Made by a program: the position numbers and the translations under genes
Notes under the pieces: generated by a model
The model's input: the letters and a program-made list of their open reading frames with translations, nothing else
The model's database searches: none
What the model was told of the DNA's origin: nothing
DNA from: Bacillus canaveralius
Lineage (GTDB): Bacteria; Bacillota; Bacilli; Bacillales; Cytobacillaceae
Reading direction: 5' to 3'
Length of the DNA: 64,000 nt
NCBI RefSeq assembly: GCF_002860125.1
Contig: NZ_PGVA01000014.1
Location: forward strand, 218,116 to 282,115
Part shown: one piece after another, positions 1 through 13,183 of the stretch
How positions within the stretch are numbered: position 1 is the first letter of the stretch
Layout of the letters: the number at the start of each line of letters is the position of its first letter

Positions 1-64
1 TTCATTTTCTTGGAAACAATGAAACGTTAAATATAGATGCTTTAATTACATAATGGAGGTTCCT

Positions 65-790
65 ATGAGCAGCCCTAAATATAAACGCGTTGTCTTAAAA
101 TTAAGTGGTGAAGCCTTAGCTGGAGAACAGGGCTTTGGCATTAATCCAGCTGTCATTAAATCCGTCGCCGAACAGGTGAAAGAGTTGGCTGAGCTCAACG
201 TTGAAGTAGCAGTCGTTGTTGGCGGCGGAAACATATGGCGTGGCAAAATCGGCAGTGAAATGGGTATGGACCGGGCAACAGCTGATTACATGGGCATGCT
301 TGCGACGGTGATGAACTCATTGGCGCTGCAAGACAGCCTTGAGCAAGTTGGAGTAGCAACACGCGTCCAGACTTCAATCGAAATGCGCCAGGTAGCCGAG
401 CCATATATTCGCAGACGCGCCATTCGCCATTTAGAAAAAAAACGGGTTGTTATTTTCGCAGCCGGAACAGGAAATCCTTACTTCTCCACAGATACAACAG
501 CTGCTTTACGTGCCGCGGAAATTGAAGCAGACGTCATTTTAATGGCGAAAAACAATGTGGACGGCGTTTATTCAGCAGATCCTCGGGTCGATAAAAATGC
601 CAAGAAATACGATGAATTATCCTATCTTGATGTCATCAAGGAAGGACTGGCGGTGATGGACTCAACTGCATCTTCATTGTGTATGGATAACAATATTCCA
701 TTGATCGTATTTTCAATTATGGAACAAGGAAATATTAAACGCGCCGTAATGGGAGAAACCATCGGTACGGTAGTCAGGGGGAAAAATTAA
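65..790 (+). CDS. pyrH: UMP kinase
   Basis: Cytosolic UMP kinase of the amino acid kinase fold, converting UMP to UDP with ATP in de novo pyrimidine synthesis. The 241-residue product has the N-terminal KLSGEAL phosphate-binding segment, a GGGNIWRG loop, and [14 protein letters not shown] and NNVDGVY in the nucleotide/UMP-binding half, and matches the usual bacterial length. I start at the ATG at 65 because the upstream in-frame ATG at 53 overlaps the GGAGGT ribosome site at 55-60. The stop overlaps the frr start by one base, so the two are translationally coupled. rpsB and tsf are expected upstream, outside the window. Confidence 0.96.
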   Translation: MSSPKYKRVVLKLSGEALAGEQGFGINPAVIKSVAEQVKELAELNVEVAVVVGGGNIWRGKIGSEMGMDRATADYMGMLATVMNSLALQDSLEQVGVATRVQTSIEMRQVAEPYIRRRAIRHLEKKRVVIFAAGTGNPYFSTDTTAALRAAEIEADVILMAKNNVDGVYSADPRVDKNAKKYDELSYLDVIKEGLAVMDSTASSLCMDNNIPLIVFSIMEQGNIKRAVMGETIGTVVRGKN

Positions 791-1347
791 TGCCAAAGCA
801 GCTTATTTCCAATACTAAAGAAAAAATGACGAAAGCGATTCAGGCTTACACACGTGAACTGGCAACCATTCGTGCAGGAAGAGCAAATGCGTCTTTATTG
901 GACAAAATTACTGTCGATTATTATGGAGCACCTACACCGGTAAACCAATTAGCAGGAATTAGTGTTCCTGAGGCACGTGTACTTGTTATTCAGCCATACG
1001 ATAAAACCGTATTAGGTGGAATTGAGAAAGCCATTCAAAAGTCAGATCTTGGCCTCAATCCGACAAATGATGGCTCACTGATTCGAATTACAATTCCACA
1101 GCTAACTGAAGAACGGCGCAAGGAGCTTGTAAAGCTTGTTAAAAAAGAATCCGAAGAAGCAAAAGTGGCTGTCCGAAATATCCGCCGTGATGCAAATGAT
1201 GATCTTAAAAAGCTTGAGAAAAATGGTGAGATTACAGAAGATGACCTGAGAGGTTATGGTGATGATATCCAGAAACTCACAGACGAGTACATCAGCAAAG
1301 TCGACCAGATTACAAAAGATAAAGAAAAAGAAATTATGGAAGTATAA
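790..1347 (+). CDS. frr: Ribosome recycling factor
   Basis: Ribosome recycling factor, which with EF-G splits post-termination ribosomes. The 185-residue length is standard. Recognisable segments are the helix with [12 protein letters not shown], the central [13 protein letters not shown] beta domain, and the C-terminal charged helix rich in KK/EE including [13 protein letters not shown]. The start codon shares its A with the pyrH stop and is preceded by AGGGGG at 776-782. A strong terminator follows, ending the tsf-pyrH-frr type unit. Confidence 0.97.
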   Translation: MPKQLISNTKEKMTKAIQAYTRELATIRAGRANASLLDKITVDYYGAPTPVNQLAGISVPEARVLVIQPYDKTVLGGIEKAIQKSDLGLNPTNDGSLIRITIPQLTEERRKELVKLVKKESEEAKVAVRNIRRDANDDLKKLEKNGEITEDDLRGYGDDIQKLTDEYISKVDQITKDKEKEIMEV

Positions 1348-1435
1348 TGGTGATTAGGATATTTCCAGCTTCATTCATTCTATTCGTTATCTGTTCTATA
1401 TGATCGCGGTTAGCCTGTAACGGGATATATTTTAT

Positions 1436-1460
1436 AACCCTCTATTTTAGAGGGTTTTTA
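1436..1460 (+). terminator. Intrinsic terminator after frr
   Basis: Perfect 9-bp stem AACCCTCTA / TAGAGGGTT with a three-base TTT loop, followed by a short T-tract. It lies about 90 bases after the frr stop and separates pyrH-frr from uppS. Confidence 0.85.
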
Positions 1461-1582
1461 TGTTTTCGGGTCTATCATTTCTTTGAGACCATTTCCTTCT
1501 TAACAGCTGGCCGGCACTTTTTAAAATATTCTTAATTATCGTGTTTGAACATATCTATTTAATAGAGATATCTTTACCCTTT

Positions 1583-1593
1583 TTTGGTATGAT
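1583..1593 (+). promoter_or_regulatory. Candidate extended -10 promoter before uppS
   Basis: TGGTATGAT (TATGAT at 1588-1593 with a TG dinucleotide one base upstream) gives an extended -10 element. No good -35 is seen 17 bases upstream. It lies in the 351-base gap between frr and uppS, which otherwise holds only the frr terminator, and could drive the uppS-cdsA-dxr-rasP-proS run. Confidence 0.35.
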
Positions 1594-1698
1594 AAGAGCA
1601 TGTGGAAAAGAGCTATCCGAATATGATCTAATAGCAGGCTGGCTTTTGCAGGAGTCTGTATTCGGAGATTGATTACCCGTTTTGGAGGAACTGTAATT

Positions 1699-2475
1699 AT
1701 GTTAAAAAAACTTAAGCTTTGGAGGAACTCTGGGCCTTCTTCCAATCTCCAGGAGCGCATTCAGCAGGTTAAACAACAAAAAGTTCCTTCCCACATCGCT
1801 ATCATAATGGATGGTAATGGAAGATGGGCGAAAAAGAGAGCGTTGCCGAGAGTGGCCGGACATCATGAAGGGATGAAGGTTGTCCGGAAAATAACGAAAC
1901 TGGCAAGCGAGCTTGGAGTAAAAACCCTTACCGTATACGCTTTTTCAACAGAGAACTGGAAGAGGCCGAAAACGGAAGTCGACTATATCATGAGTTTGCC
2001 CGATGAATTTTTGGATACCTTTTTACCGGAGCTCGTTGCCGAAAACGTCCAGGTGAAAATGATGGGTTATAAGCAGAACTTGCCCGCCCACACCCTTAGC
2101 GCACTTGAAAGAGCGATTCATGAAACAAAGGACAATACAGGCCTCAGTTTAAATTTTGCTCTTAATTACGGCAGCAGGGCTGAAATTATTGAAGCGGTTA
2201 AGGATGTCTTAAAGGAATGCAAAAGTGGTATAATGGATGAAAATGACATTAATGAGGAAACCTTTTCCGCTTATTTAATGTCTAAAAATATCGAGGATCC
2301 TGATCTTCTCATTCGCACAAGCGGTGAAATCCGTTTAAGCAATTTTATGCTCTGGCAGCTGGCCTATACCGAATTTTGGTTCACCGACGTTCTCTGGCCC
2401 GATTTTAATGAAGAGCATCTGGTGGAAGCAATCGAAGTATTCCAAAGGCGCCAGCGCAGGTTTGGCGGGGTGTAG
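1699..2475 (+). CDS. uppS: Undecaprenyl diphosphate synthase (isoprenyl transferase)
   Basis: cis-Prenyltransferase adding eight isopentenyl units to farnesyl-PP to make undecaprenyl-PP, the lipid carrier for peptidoglycan and teichoic acids. The 258-residue protein has the family signatures IMDGNGRWAKKR (about 30-41, catalytic Asp), STENWKRP and the C-terminal LIRTSGEIRLSNFMLWQ. I choose the ATG at 1699 because it has GGAGG at 1684-1688; the upstream in-frame start at 1669 has none. Followed by cdsA and dxr, so isoprenoid and lipid-precursor genes are clustered. Confidence 0.96.
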   Translation: MLKKLKLWRNSGPSSNLQERIQQVKQQKVPSHIAIIMDGNGRWAKKRALPRVAGHHEGMKVVRKITKLASELGVKTLTVYAFSTENWKRPKTEVDYIMSLPDEFLDTFLPELVAENVQVKMMGYKQNLPAHTLSALERAIHETKDNTGLSLNFALNYGSRAEIIEAVKDVLKECKSGIMDENDINEETFSAYLMSKNIEDPDLLIRTSGEIRLSNFMLWQLAYTEFWFTDVLWPDFNEEHLVEAIEVFQRRQRRFGGV

Positions 2476-2627
2476 AAAATTTAGACGCTGGGCTTGTTGA
2501 TTCAGAAAAAGGACCTTTTAATCGTTGTTTCGTGTTTTGACTGGGCTTAACAGCAAATGGCAAAATTCGATATATCCGTATAACTTAGTGGGTCCCGTTA
2601 GATATGATAAAGGTGTTGAAAAATTAG

Positions 2628-3419
2628 ATGAAGCAAAGAATTATAACAGCAGTAATAGCAGCGGCAGTATTTTTGCCGATTGTCCTCTACGGCGGCGCTC
2701 CTTTTTTATTGATGGTTTACCTTTTAGCGACAATTAGCCTGTATGAATTACTTAAAATGCGGCATCTTAAGCTGCTGTCTGTTCCAGGAATTATATCTCT
2801 TATATTATTGTGGATTTTCCTGCTCCCAAGCGATTACCAAAATCTTATCGAAGATCTTGACTATACTAAAGTCGAGTTAGCTTTGATTGCGGTTTTATTG
2901 TTCTTGACTTATACTGTAGCAACTAAAAATCGATTTACTTTTGACGATGTTGCTTTTTCAACAATGGCTATTTTATACATCGGGATCGGTTTCTATTACT
3001 TTCTCGAAACAAGGGATGCCGGAATTGAATTCGTATTCTACTCCCTGCTGATTGTTTGGGCGACCGATTCGGGTGCATATTTTATTGGAAGAGCAATGGG
3101 GAAAAATAAGCTTTGGCCGGAAATCAGCCCAAATAAAACGGTCGAAGGATTTGTCGGAGGGATTATCTGCGCTCTGGTTGTTGCCATCGTTTTTTCTATT
3201 TTTGCTGAAAAGATCGATGCTCCGCTTCTTGAGCTGATTATCATTACTGTTCTATTATCAATATTTGGACAAATTGGCGATCTCGTCGAATCTGCGTTAA
3301 AGCGTCACTACAATGTTAAAGATTCCGGAAGCCTTCTACCAGGGCATGGAGGTATTCTCGACAGGTTTGACAGTTTGCTGTTTGTCTGGCCTTTAATCCA
3401 TTTTTTCCAATTGATATAG
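2628..3419 (+). CDS. cdsA: Phosphatidate cytidylyltransferase
   Basis: Integral membrane enzyme making CDP-diacylglycerol from phosphatidate and CTP. The 263-residue sequence is a run of hydrophobic helices from the N-terminus (IITAVIAAAVFLPIVL) and ends in the family signature SALKRHYNVKDSGSLLPGHG followed by GILDRFDSL, containing the catalytic and metal-binding acidic residues. AAGGTG about 12 bases upstream serves as ribosome site. It supplies CDP-DAG to PgsA, encoded about 48 kb downstream. Confidence 0.95.
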   Translation: MKQRIITAVIAAAVFLPIVLYGGAPFLLMVYLLATISLYELLKMRHLKLLSVPGIISLILLWIFLLPSDYQNLIEDLDYTKVELALIAVLLFLTYTVATKNRFTFDDVAFSTMAILYIGIGFYYFLETRDAGIEFVFYSLLIVWATDSGAYFIGRAMGKNKLWPEISPNKTVEGFVGGIICALVVAIVFSIFAEKIDAPLLELIIITVLLSIFGQIGDLVESALKRHYNVKDSGSLLPGHGGILDRFDSLLFVWPLIHFFQLI

Positions 3420-3468
3420 AGCACAACAGTATATAGGCAGGTTTTTGTTATTTAGGGGAGTGAGCTAA

Positions 3469-4611
3469 ATGAAGAATATTAGTCTTTTGGGAGCGACTGG
3501 ATCGATCGGCACCCAGACTTTGGATATAATAAGACAACATCCGGGCGAGTTTAAGCTGGTTGCCCTGGCAGTCGGGAGAAATTTGGAGCTGGCGAGAAAA
3601 ATTGTCTCTGAATTTAAGCCTGAATTTGTCGCCGTCCAGGATAAATCTTCGGCGGACACATTGAAAGCTGAGTATCCCGGCGTTCAGTTTGGTTTTTCTG
3701 AAGAGGGTTTAATTGAAGCTGCAGTTTATGCAAAATCTGATATTCTTGTCAATGCTGTCCTGGGAAGTGTTGGGCTTTCCCCGACGTTAGCGGCCATTGA
3801 GGCAAAAAAAACAATTGCCATTGCAAACAAAGAAACGCTTGTAACAGCTGGGCACATCGTTATCGAAGCCGCGAAACGCAATCAAGTCGCATTGCTGCCG
3901 GTTGATAGTGAACATTCAGCCATTTTTCAAGCACTTCAAGGTGAAAAGTACGAAAATATTGAGAGATTAATCTTGACTGCTTCGGGAGGCAGCTTCCGCG
4001 ACCGTTCAAGAGCAGATTTGGAAAAGGTGACGGTGCAGGAAGCTTTGAACCATCCTAATTGGTCGATGGGAGCAAAAATTACCATTGATTCAGCAACGAT
4101 GATGAATAAAGGACTTGAGGTCATTGAGGCGCACTGGCTTTTCTCGATTCCTTTTGAAAAGATTGATGTCCTATTACATAAGGAAAGCATCATCCATTCA
4201 ATGGTGGAATTTCATGACAGCAGTATGATCGCTCAACTCGGCACTCCTGATATGCGAGTCCCGATTCAATATGCTTTGACATACCCGGATAGGCTTCCTC
4301 TTCCAGGTGCAAACCGCCTCAATCTTGCTGAAATCGGCAAACTTCATTTCTCGGAAATGGATTTTGAACGATTTCGCTGTTTACATTATGCATACGAAGC
4401 AGGAAAGGCCGGTGGGGCGCTGCCCGCTGTTTTAAATGCAGCCAATGAAGCGGCAGTAGCTGCATTCCTGGACGGGAAAATCACGTTCTTGAAAATTGAG
4501 GACTTAATAGAAAAAGCGATCAGCGCTCATAAAAATATCGTGAACCCTGATCTTGAAGCGATTCAAGAAGCAGATAAAGAAGCGAGAAGACTAGTCGAAT
4601 CATTAGTATAA
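3469..4611 (+). CDS. dxr: 1-deoxy-D-xylulose 5-phosphate reductoisomerase
   Basis: Second step of the MEP isoprenoid pathway: NADPH-dependent rearrangement and reduction of DXP to MEP. The 380-residue product starts with the Rossmann loop [12 protein letters not shown], then has ANKETLV, the metal-binding [11 protein letters not shown], and [11 protein letters not shown]. Length is typical. Ribosome site AGGGGAGTG lies upstream of the ATG. Placed between cdsA and the RasP gene as in B. subtilis, and functionally upstream of UppS because it feeds IPP synthesis. Confidence 0.97.
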   Translation: MKNISLLGATGSIGTQTLDIIRQHPGEFKLVALAVGRNLELARKIVSEFKPEFVAVQDKSSADTLKAEYPGVQFGFSEEGLIEAAVYAKSDILVNAVLGSVGLSPTLAAIEAKKTIAIANKETLVTAGHIVIEAAKRNQVALLPVDSEHSAIFQALQGEKYENIERLILTASGGSFRDRSRADLEKVTVQEALNHPNWSMGAKITIDSATMMNKGLEVIEAHWLFSIPFEKIDVLLHKESIIHSMVEFHDSSMIAQLGTPDMRVPIQYALTYPDRLPLPGANRLNLAEIGKLHFSEMDFERFRCLHYAYEAGKAGGALPAVLNAANEAAVAAFLDGKITFLKIEDLIEKAISAHKNIVNPDLEAIQEADKEARRLVESLV

Positions 4612-4704
4612 TATTAATTGGAAATCAACAATGTACGTTAAAAGGTTAATTTCATCATAGGGACAATAGCTTGAAAAACTCACACGATAAAAGGTGGTTA
4701 AACT

Positions 4705-5964
4705 TTGAGTACAGTTATCGCATTTATTGTTATCTTTGGCGCCCTCGTCTTTTTCCACGAGTTAGGCCATTTTGTTTTTGCGAAGCGGGCCGGAATTCTC
4801 TGCCGCGAGTTTGCGATTGGTTTTGGTCCGAAAGTTTTCTCCCATAAAAAAGGAGAAACGACATACACGATCCGCCTATTGCCAATCGGCGGGTTTGTCC
4901 GCATGGCAGGCGAGGATCCGGAGATGGTCGAGATTAAATCAGGATACCGAATCGGCCTTCTTTTCGATCAAAACGAAAAAGTCACAAAAATCATATTAAA
5001 CAACAAAGAAAAATATCCGCAGGCAAGAGTTATTGAAGTGGAACATGCCGATATTGAACATGACCTTATCATAAAAGGATACGCAGACGATGAAGAGGAG
5101 CAGCTGCAATCTTTCGTGATCCGCCCTGATGCGGTATTAGTCGAAGCCGGAGTTGAAACACAGATTGCACCGTATAACCGGCAATTTGCCTCTAAAACGC
5201 TCGGACAACGAACAATGGCCATCTTTGCCGGCCCAATGATGAATTTTGTTCTTGCCTTTTTCATTTTTCTTATTTTAGCGTTCATTCAAGGAATTCCTTC
5301 CAATGATCCAGCGCTGGGGAAACTGGCCCCGGATGGAGCAGCAGAGGCTGCGGGCTTACAGGAAGGCGACGCAATCGAAAGTATTGACGGTGCAGAAATC
5401 TCCAGCTGGTCTGATGTTGTCGAGATTATTCGCCAAAATCCAGGCAACGAGCTTGAATTTGTTGTCGTCCGGGATGGCAAAACAATCGAAGTACCGGTAA
5501 CGCCGGAAGCGCAAAGGGTAGAAGAAGAAACGATTGGCATTATTGGCGTTTACAGTCCTGTCGAAAAATCGCCGCTTAAAGCTTTTTCCTATGGTTTTGA
5601 ACAGACTTATTTCTGGACAAAAGAAATTTTTGTTATGTTAGGAAAACTGGTGACTGGCCAATTTTCAATCGATATGCTGTCGGGTCCGGTTGGGATATAT
5701 GTATCGACCGATACTGTTGCGCAATCAGGGATCTTTTATTTAATGAGATGGGCAGCGATTTTAAGCATTAACCTCGGCATCATGAACCTGCTTCCAATCC
5801 CGGCGTTAGACGGGGGAAGGCTGATGTTTTTCGCTGTTGAGGCAATTAGAGGAAAGCCGATTGACCGCCAAAAAGAGGGAATGGTCCATTTTATCGGCTT
5901 TGCCCTATTGATGTTGCTCATGCTTGTTGTCACATGGAATGATATTCAACGCTTTTTCTTATAG
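4705..5964 (+). CDS. rseP: Site-2 zinc metalloprotease RasP/RseP
   Basis: Membrane-embedded intramembrane protease (RasP/YluC in B. subtilis) that cleaves anti-sigma factors such as RsiW and remnant signal peptides. The N-terminal helix carries HELGH (about residues 19-23), a PDZ domain covers about 190-270 (GLQEGDAIESIDG), and NLLPIPALDGGRL near the C-terminus supplies the third zinc ligand Asp. 419 residues, close to the family norm. The start is a TTG at 4705 with AAAGGTGG nine bases upstream. Confidence 0.95.
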   Translation: MSTVIAFIVIFGALVFFHELGHFVFAKRAGILCREFAIGFGPKVFSHKKGETTYTIRLLPIGGFVRMAGEDPEMVEIKSGYRIGLLFDQNEKVTKIILNNKEKYPQARVIEVEHADIEHDLIIKGYADDEEEQLQSFVIRPDAVLVEAGVETQIAPYNRQFASKTLGQRTMAIFAGPMMNFVLAFFIFLILAFIQGIPSNDPALGKLAPDGAAEAAGLQEGDAIESIDGAEISSWSDVVEIIRQNPGNELEFVVVRDGKTIEVPVTPEAQRVEEETIGIIGVYSPVEKSPLKAFSYGFEQTYFWTKEIFVMLGKLVTGQFSIDMLSGPVGIYVSTDTVAQSGIFYLMRWAAILSINLGIMNLLPIPALDGGRLMFFAVEAIRGKPIDRQKEGMVHFIGFALLMLLMLVVTWNDIQRFFL

Positions 5965-6050
5965 CATTGTCAGCCATCACAAGACTATTTGCTGATGGTC
6001 TTCTTTCAGGAAGTGCCAGGGCGATATTGGCGCTTTGGTTTGAAATATAA

Positions 6051-7817
<1,767 letters not shown>

Positions 7818-7823
7818 ACATAA

Positions 7824-7861
7824 AACGGGCTCTCCCATAAGCAGCGGAGCCCGTTTTTTTA
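7824..7861 (+). terminator. Intrinsic terminator after proS
   Basis: Stem ACGGGCTC (7825-7832) with GAGCCCGT (7847-7854), extended by A-T pairs, followed by a T-run. Ends the uppS-proS unit before polC. Confidence 0.9.
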
Positions 7862-8021
7862 TTTGAAGAGGGAGCGGTTACCGGTTTTTGTTGGAGATTA
7901 TTACAACCATTTTTAATAAAAAATTCAGCTGGCCTTTATGATATAATTACAGTTGTTTCAAATCGCAAATATCGTCGAAAAATGATAATAAAACTAGAAA
8001 TATAGGATGGGAGAGAGACGG

Positions 8022-11000
8022 ATGATCGATCAGGCGCAGGGCAAGAAAGAGCGGTTCCAGCTTTTGCTTCAGCAGCTAAATTTGACAGAGGATGCGATCG
8101 TTTCCCATTTTATTAACGCACAAATTGATAAATTGGTCATCGAAAAAAAGGCAAAAAGGTGGCATTTCTACTTCTTATTCGAAAGAATTATTCCTTGCAG
8201 TGTATTTAGTAGATTTGCTGCGCAACTGGAAAAGACATTTTCACATATTGCCAATATTTCATTTTCGGTCGAAGCCGCCGATCAGCAGTTTTCCGAACAG
8301 CTTGCCCTTGAATATTGGACAAACTGCATTCAAGAAATAGACGGAATGTCACCACCCTTGCTAAAACTATTAAATGAGCAGACGCCAAAAGTTCAGGGCA
8401 GCAAATTTGTGCTAGCCGTCAGGAATGAAACAGAAGGGCTGGCGATTAAGCGGAAATACGCCGGCTTGATTTCAAATATTTATCAAACATTCGGTTTTCC
8501 GGCAATCACGATAGAGCCGGAAATTACGTCAGAACCCGAAAACAAAGAGTATGAACAATTTTTGGCCGCAAAGCAGAAGGAAGATCAGGAACGCGGTTTG
8601 CAGGCGATGATTGAGATGCAGAGGAAAGAGGCGGAGAAAGAGGCTGACGGTGGGGCTCCTTCCGGCCCGCTCACAATCGGCTTAACGATTAAGGATGATT
8701 CTGAGTTCAGAAGGCTCGAAGAAATTGTTGATGAGGAAAGACGGGTAGCGATAGAAGGCTATGTCTTTTTTGCAGAAACGAAAGAGCTGCGAAGCGGGCG
8801 TACTCTCTTAACCTTTAAGCTTACTGATTATACAAGCTCGATCATGATTAAGATGTTTTCGAGAGACAAAGAAGATGCAGCCCAATTCCAGAGGGTGCAA
8901 AAGGGAATGTGGCTGAAGGTTCGCGGCAGCATCCAAAATGATACGTTTGTCCGTGATCTTGTGATGATTGGAAATGATATAAACGAAATAAAACCGGTTG
9001 AACGAAAAGACACGGCACCGGAAGGCGAAAAGCGTGTTGAACTTCACTTACATACACCTATGAGTCAGATGGACGCTGTTACACCTGTTAGCACGCTTGT
9101 CGCCCAGGCGAAAAAATGGGGCCACAAAGCGGTTGCGATTACCGATCATGCAGGAGCCCAGTCTTTTCCGGAAGCATTTGGCGCCGGGAAAAAAAATGAT
9201 ATAAAAATTCTCTATGGAGTTGAAGTAAACCTCGTCGATGACGGAGTACCAATCGCCTATAATAGTTCACACAGGCGGCTCGAGGAAGATATGTACGTAG
9301 TTTTTGACGTCGAAACAACCGGTTTATCGGCTGTTTACGATAAAATTATTGAGCTTGCAGCTGTTAAGGTGCAAAACGGCGAAATTATCGACCGGTTTGA
9401 AAGGTTTGCCGATCCGCATCACCCACTTTCTGCAACAACCATTAATTTAACAGGAATCACCGATGACATGGTTAGGGGGGCTCCTGAAATTGAAGACGTT
9501 TTGGCTGATTTCAAGCAATGGGCAGATGACGCAGTTTTGGTTGCCCACAATGCCTCTTTTGACATGGGCTTTTTGAATGTTGGTTACCAGAAAGCCGGCT
9601 TCAGCAAAGCTGCCAACCCTGTCATTGACACACTCGAGCTTGGCCGCTTTTTGTATCCTGATCTGAAAAATCATCGCTTGAATACGCTTGCCAAGAAGTT
9701 TGATATAGAACTGACACAGCATCACCGCGCTATTTATGATGCGGAGGCGACAGGATATCTGCTGCTCCGGATGCTTAAAGATGCAGCTGAAAAGGGCATT
9801 GAGTTTCACGATCAATTAAATGACAATATGGGACAGGGTAACGCTTACCAGCGTGCGCGTCCGTACCATTGCACCTTGCTTGCGCAAACCGAAGCAGGTT
9901 TAAAGAATTTGTTCAGACTCGTTTCGATCGCCCATCTAAATTACTTTTACCGGGTGCCGAGAATCCCCCGTTCGCAGCTCGAAAAGTTTCGCGAAGGAAT
10001 CCTTGTTGGCTCAGGCTGTGACAAAGGCGAAGTGTTTGAAGGGATGATGCAAAAGGCGCCGGAAGAGGTTGAAGAGACAGCCCAATTTTATGATTATCTT
10101 GAAATCCTGCCAAAGGAAGTCTATGCCCATCTCTTAGAAATGGAGCTTGTCAGAGACCGTACTGCTCTGGAGGAAATCATGACAAATATCGTCAAGCTTG
10201 GGGATAAGCTTGGCTTACCGGTTGTGGCAACCGGTAATGTCCACTATTTAAATCCGAATGATAAAATTTATCGGAAAATACTCGTGAATTCGCAAGGCGG
10301 AGCCAATCCACTGAACAGGCACCAGCTGCCAGATGTCCATTTTCGGACAACAAACGAAATGCTCGACAGTTTTTCTTTCTTGGGGAAAGAGAAAGCAAAG
10401 GAAATTGTCGTTACGAATACGAATAAAATTGCCGATATGATTGACAATATAAAACCGATAAAAGACGATCTGTACACCCCAAAAATTGAGGGTGCAGATG
10501 AAGAAATGCGCAGCATGAGTTATGCAATGGCAAGACGCATTTACGGCGATAATTTGCCGGAGATCGTTGAAGCCCGCCTTGAAAAAGAGCTGAAAAGCAT
10601 CATCGGCCACGGTTTTGCGGTTATCTATCTTATCTCTCACAAGCTGGTAAAAAAATCGCTCGATGACGGCTACCTTGTCGGCTCACGGGGTTCTGTCGGT
10701 TCATCGTTAGTCGCAACAATGACGGAAATTACCGAAGTCAATCCACTGCCGCCGCATTATGTTTGCCCAACCTGCAAGCATTCTGAGTTCTTTAATGACG
10801 GTTCGGTTGGTTCCGGATTTGACCTGCCTGATAAAGATTGTCCTAATTGCGGTGGAACATACAGGAAGGACGGGCATGATATCCCGTTTGAAACCTTCCT
10901 TGGCTTTAAAGGTGATAAAGTACCAGATATCGACTTGAATTTTTCAGGTGAATATCAACCGCGGGCCCATAATTATACGAAGGTATTGTTTGGCGAAGAC

Positions 11001-12344
11001 AATGTCTACCGTGCCGGTACGATTGGCACAGTAGCAGACAAAACAGCGTTTGGTTATGTAAAGGCTTATCAGCAGGATAATAACTTACAGCTGCGCGGCG
11101 CGGAAATCGACCGGCTCGCTTCAGGCTGCACCGGGGTAAAAAGGACAACCGGCCAGCATCCAGGCGGAATCATCGTTGTCCCTGATTATATGGACATTTA
11201 TGATTTTTCACCGATCCAGTTCCCGGCTGATGATAAAACATCGGAATGGAAAACAACCCATTTTGATTTCCATTCTATTCATGACAATTTATTAAAGCTC
11301 GATATTCTCGGCCACGATGACCCGACAGTCATTCGGATGCTTCAGGATTTAAGCGGTATTGATCCGAAAACGATTCCTACAGATGACCCTGAAGTAATGA
11401 AAATTTTCAGCGGGACAGAATCGCTCGGGGTAAGCGCAGAGCAAATTATGTGTAAAACCGGCACCCTTGGGATTCCGGAATTTGGAACGCGGTTTGTCCG
11501 CCAGATGCTTGAGGACACAAAACCGACTACTTTTTCTGAGTTGGTGCAGATCTCCGGACTGTCCCACGGTACCGACGTTTGGCTCGGAAACGCCCAGGAG
11601 CTTATCCACAATAAAACCTGCAATTTGAGCGAAGTAATCGGCTGTCGTGATGACATTATGGTTTATTTAATTTACCAGGGCCTTGAACCGGCATTTGCTT
11701 TTAAAATCATGGAGTCAGTGCGGAAGGGAAAAGGACTGACAGATGAAATGGAAGAAGAAATGCGGAAAAACAGTGTTCCTGAGTGGTACATTAGTTCTTG
11801 TAAAAAAATTAAATATATGTTCCCTAAGGCCCATGCTGCCGCTTATGTTTTAATGGCGGTTCGGATTGCTTATTTTAAAGTTCATCATCCATTGATGTAC
11901 TATGCGGCTTATTTTACTGTAAGAGCCGAAGATTTTGATGTTGAAGCGATGACGCGAGGTTCACAGGCGATCCGCGCCCGCATTGATGAAATCAATGCAA
12001 AAGGCCTTGATGCATCACCTAAAGAGAAAAACCTGTTAACGGTGTTGGAGCTTGCGCTGGAAATGTGTGAGCGCGGCTTCTCGTTTGGAAAAGTAGATTT
12101 ATACCGTTCAAGTGCAGATCAGTTTTTAATTGACGGAGATTCATTAATCCCGCCGTTTAATTCGATTCCCGGACTTGGAACAAACGCTGCGCTGAACATT
12201 GTCAAGGCAAGAGGAGAAGGAGAGTTCCTCTCCAAGGAAGACCTCCAGCAGCGCGGTAAAATTTCGAAAACGATCCTTGAGTATCTTGATAATCATGGAT
12301 GCCTGGAATCTTTACCTGAGCAGAACCAGCTTTCACTTTTTTAG
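8022..12344 (+). CDS. polC: DNA polymerase III alpha subunit, PolC type
   Basis: Replicative DNA polymerase of Firmicutes with built-in proofreading. About 1440 residues, matching B. subtilis PolC. Order: N-terminal domain, OB fold (about 235-330), PHP domain split around a DnaQ-like 3'-5' exonuclease ([17 protein letters not shown] at about 425-440), zinc-binding cluster CPTCKH and CPNCGG, then the polymerase core with [12 protein letters not shown] and the C-terminal helix-hairpin-helix. The ATG at 8022 is preferred over 8007 because GGGAGAGAG lies between them. A TATAAT at 7942-7947 upstream may be its -10, but I see no matching -35. Confidence 0.97.
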   Translation: MIDQAQGKKERFQLLLQQLNLTEDAIVSHFINAQIDKLVIEKKAKRWHFYFLFERIIPCSVFSRFAAQLEKTFSHIANISFSVEAADQQFSEQLALEYWTNCIQEIDGMSPPLLKLLNEQTPKVQGSKFVLAVRNETEGLAIKRKYAGLISNIYQTFGFPAITIEPEITSEPENKEYEQFLAAKQKEDQERGLQAMIEMQRKEAEKEADGGAPSGPLTIGLTIKDDSEFRRLEEIVDEERRVAIEGYVFFAETKELRSGRTLLTFKLTDYTSSIMIKMFSRDKEDAAQFQRVQKGMWLKVRGSIQNDTFVRDLVMIGNDINEIKPVERKDTAPEGEKRVELHLHTPMSQMDAVTPVSTLVAQAKKWGHKAVAITDHAGAQSFPEAFGAGKKNDIKILYGVEVNLVDDGVPIAYNSSHRRLEEDMYVVFDVETTGLSAVYDKIIELAAVKVQNGEIIDRFERFADPHHPLSATTINLTGITDDMVRGAPEIEDVLADFKQWADDAVLVAHNASFDMGFLNVGYQKAGFSKAANPVIDTLELGRFLYPDLKNHRLNTLAKKFDIELTQHHRAIYDAEATGYLLLRMLKDAAEKGIEFHDQLNDNMGQGNAYQRARPYHCTLLAQTEAGLKNLFRLVSIAHLNYFYRVPRIPRSQLEKFREGILVGSGCDKGEVFEGMMQKAPEEVEETAQFYDYLEILPKEVYAHLLEMELVRDRTALEEIMTNIVKLGDKLGLPVVATGNVHYLNPNDKIYRKILVNSQGGANPLNRHQLPDVHFRTTNEMLDSFSFLGKEKAKEIVVTNTNKIADMIDNIKPIKDDLYTPKIEGADEEMRSMSYAMARRIYGDNLPEIVEARLEKELKSIIGHGFAVIYLISHKLVKKSLDDGYLVGSRGSVGSSLVATMTEITEVNPLPPHYVCPTCKHSEFFNDGSVGSGFDLPDKDCPNCGGTYRKDGHDIPFETFLGFKGDKVPDIDLNFSGEYQPRAHNYTKVLFGEDNVYRAGTIGTVADKTAFGYVKAYQQDNNLQLRGAEIDRLASGCTGVKRTTGQHPGGIIVVPDYMDIYDFSPIQFPADDKTSEWKTTHFDFHSIHDNLLKLDILGHDDPTVIRMLQDLSGIDPKTIPTDDPEVMKIFSGTESLGVSAEQIMCKTGTLGIPEFGTRFVRQMLEDTKPTTFSELVQISGLSHGTDVWLGNAQELIHNKTCNLSEVIGCRDDIMVYLIYQGLEPAFAFKIMESVRKGKGLTDEMEEEMRKNSVPEWYISSCKKIKYMFPKAHAAAYVLMAVRIAYFKVHHPLMYYAAYFTVRAEDFDVEAMTRGSQAIRARIDEINAKGLDASPKEKNLLTVLELALEMCERGFSFGKVDLYRSSADQFLIDGDSLIPPFNSIPGLGTNAALNIVKARGEGEFLSKEDLQQRGKISKTILEYLDNHGCLESLPEQNQLSLF

Positions 12345-12371
12345 CCCGGACAGGATATGGAACGATTCAGT

Positions 12372-12400
12372 TTGCATTAAATATTTGGTTATGTTATAGT
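12372..12400 (+). promoter_or_regulatory. Sigma-A promoter of the rimP-nusA-infB operon
   Basis: TTGCAT (12372-12377), 17-base spacer, TATAGT (12395-12400): four of six and five of six matches to the sigma-A consensus at ideal spacing. It lies shortly after the polC stop and before the leader hairpin of rimP. Confidence 0.7.
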
Positions 12401-12433
12401 TTTATTGGAAATACTAAGGATAACGTGCAAACG

Positions 12434-12460
12434 AGAGTGGGGAAACCCACTCTTTCGTAT
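12434..12460 (+). promoter_or_regulatory. rimP-nusA leader hairpin, possible NusA-sensitive attenuator
   Basis: AGAGTGGG / CCCACTCT stem closed by a GAAA tetraloop (12434-12453), followed by a poor U-tract (TTTCGTATTG). It sits about 35 bases after the -10 element and about 95 before rimP. Established for B. subtilis: NusA represses its own operon by stimulating termination in the leader upstream of rimP. A strong stem with a weak U-tract is the type of terminator that depends on NusA, so this is a good candidate here by inference. Confidence 0.55.
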
Positions 12461-12547
12461 TGTATGCAGACATTTAAACAAAATATTTTCCTTCTTCGTA
12501 TTAAACTTCAAACGATCGAAAAGAATGGATGTTAAAGGAGGGATTTC

Positions 12548-13018
12548 ATGAGTAAGGTAACCGATGTTGTCGAAGAATTAGTCACTCCGATCCTGGATGA
12601 TAACGGGTTGGAATTGGTTGATATTGAATATGTCAAAGAGGGTAAAGACTGGTTCCTGCGCGTCTTTATTGATAAAGATTCCGGAATCGACATCGAAGAA
12701 TGCGGAATGGTAAGCGAAAAATTAAGCGAAAAGCTTGATGAACTTGACCCCGTTCCCCATAACTATTTCCTGGAGGTATCTTCACCCGGTGCAGAACGTC
12801 CGCTGAAAAAAGAAAGAGATTATCAAAGGGCTGTCGGCAAAAATGTCTTTATTAAAACATATGAACCTATTGATGGTGAAAAGAGCTTCGAAGGGGAATT
12901 AAAGGATTTTAATGGACAATCAATAATGGTTGAGATCAAGATTAAAACGAGAAAAAAACTCATCGAAATTCCTTTTGATAAAGTGGCTGCAGCCCGTTTA
13001 GCCGTTACCTTTTCTTAA
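12548..13018 (+). CDS. rimP: Ribosome maturation factor RimP
   Basis: RimP (YlxS) assists 30S subunit assembly. 156 residues with the typical N-terminal [26 protein letters not shown] start, split here by positions 3-25, the [11 protein letters not shown] segment at the domain junction and an SH3-like C-terminal half. Strong ribosome site AAAGGAGGG just upstream. First gene of the nusA-infB operon. Confidence 0.95.
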   Translation: MSKVTDVVEELVTPILDDNGLELVDIEYVKEGKDWFLRVFIDKDSGIDIEECGMVSEKLSEKLDELDPVPHNYFLEVSSPGAERPLKKERDYQRAVGKNVFIKTYEPIDGEKSFEGELKDFNGQSIMVEIKIKTRKKLIEIPFDKVAAARLAVTFS

Positions 13019-13183
13019 AGTCATTAGCACTTGAAAAGAATGGCTTCCGGAACGATAATCCAGTTTTGCTAATATTCCTTTAAGAAGAACTGTGCTGGAT
13101 TTGCTATCTTCAGCCTTTTTTTATAGAAAAAATGGACAAAAGGATCGAAGAAAAATTTATAAAGATTGAGGGGATACGTGTTT

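Noticed and set aside
2525..2737. 70-codon + strand frame overlapping the cdsA start
   Set aside because: Overlaps the well-supported CdsA N-terminus in another frame, no ribosome site or homology recognised.
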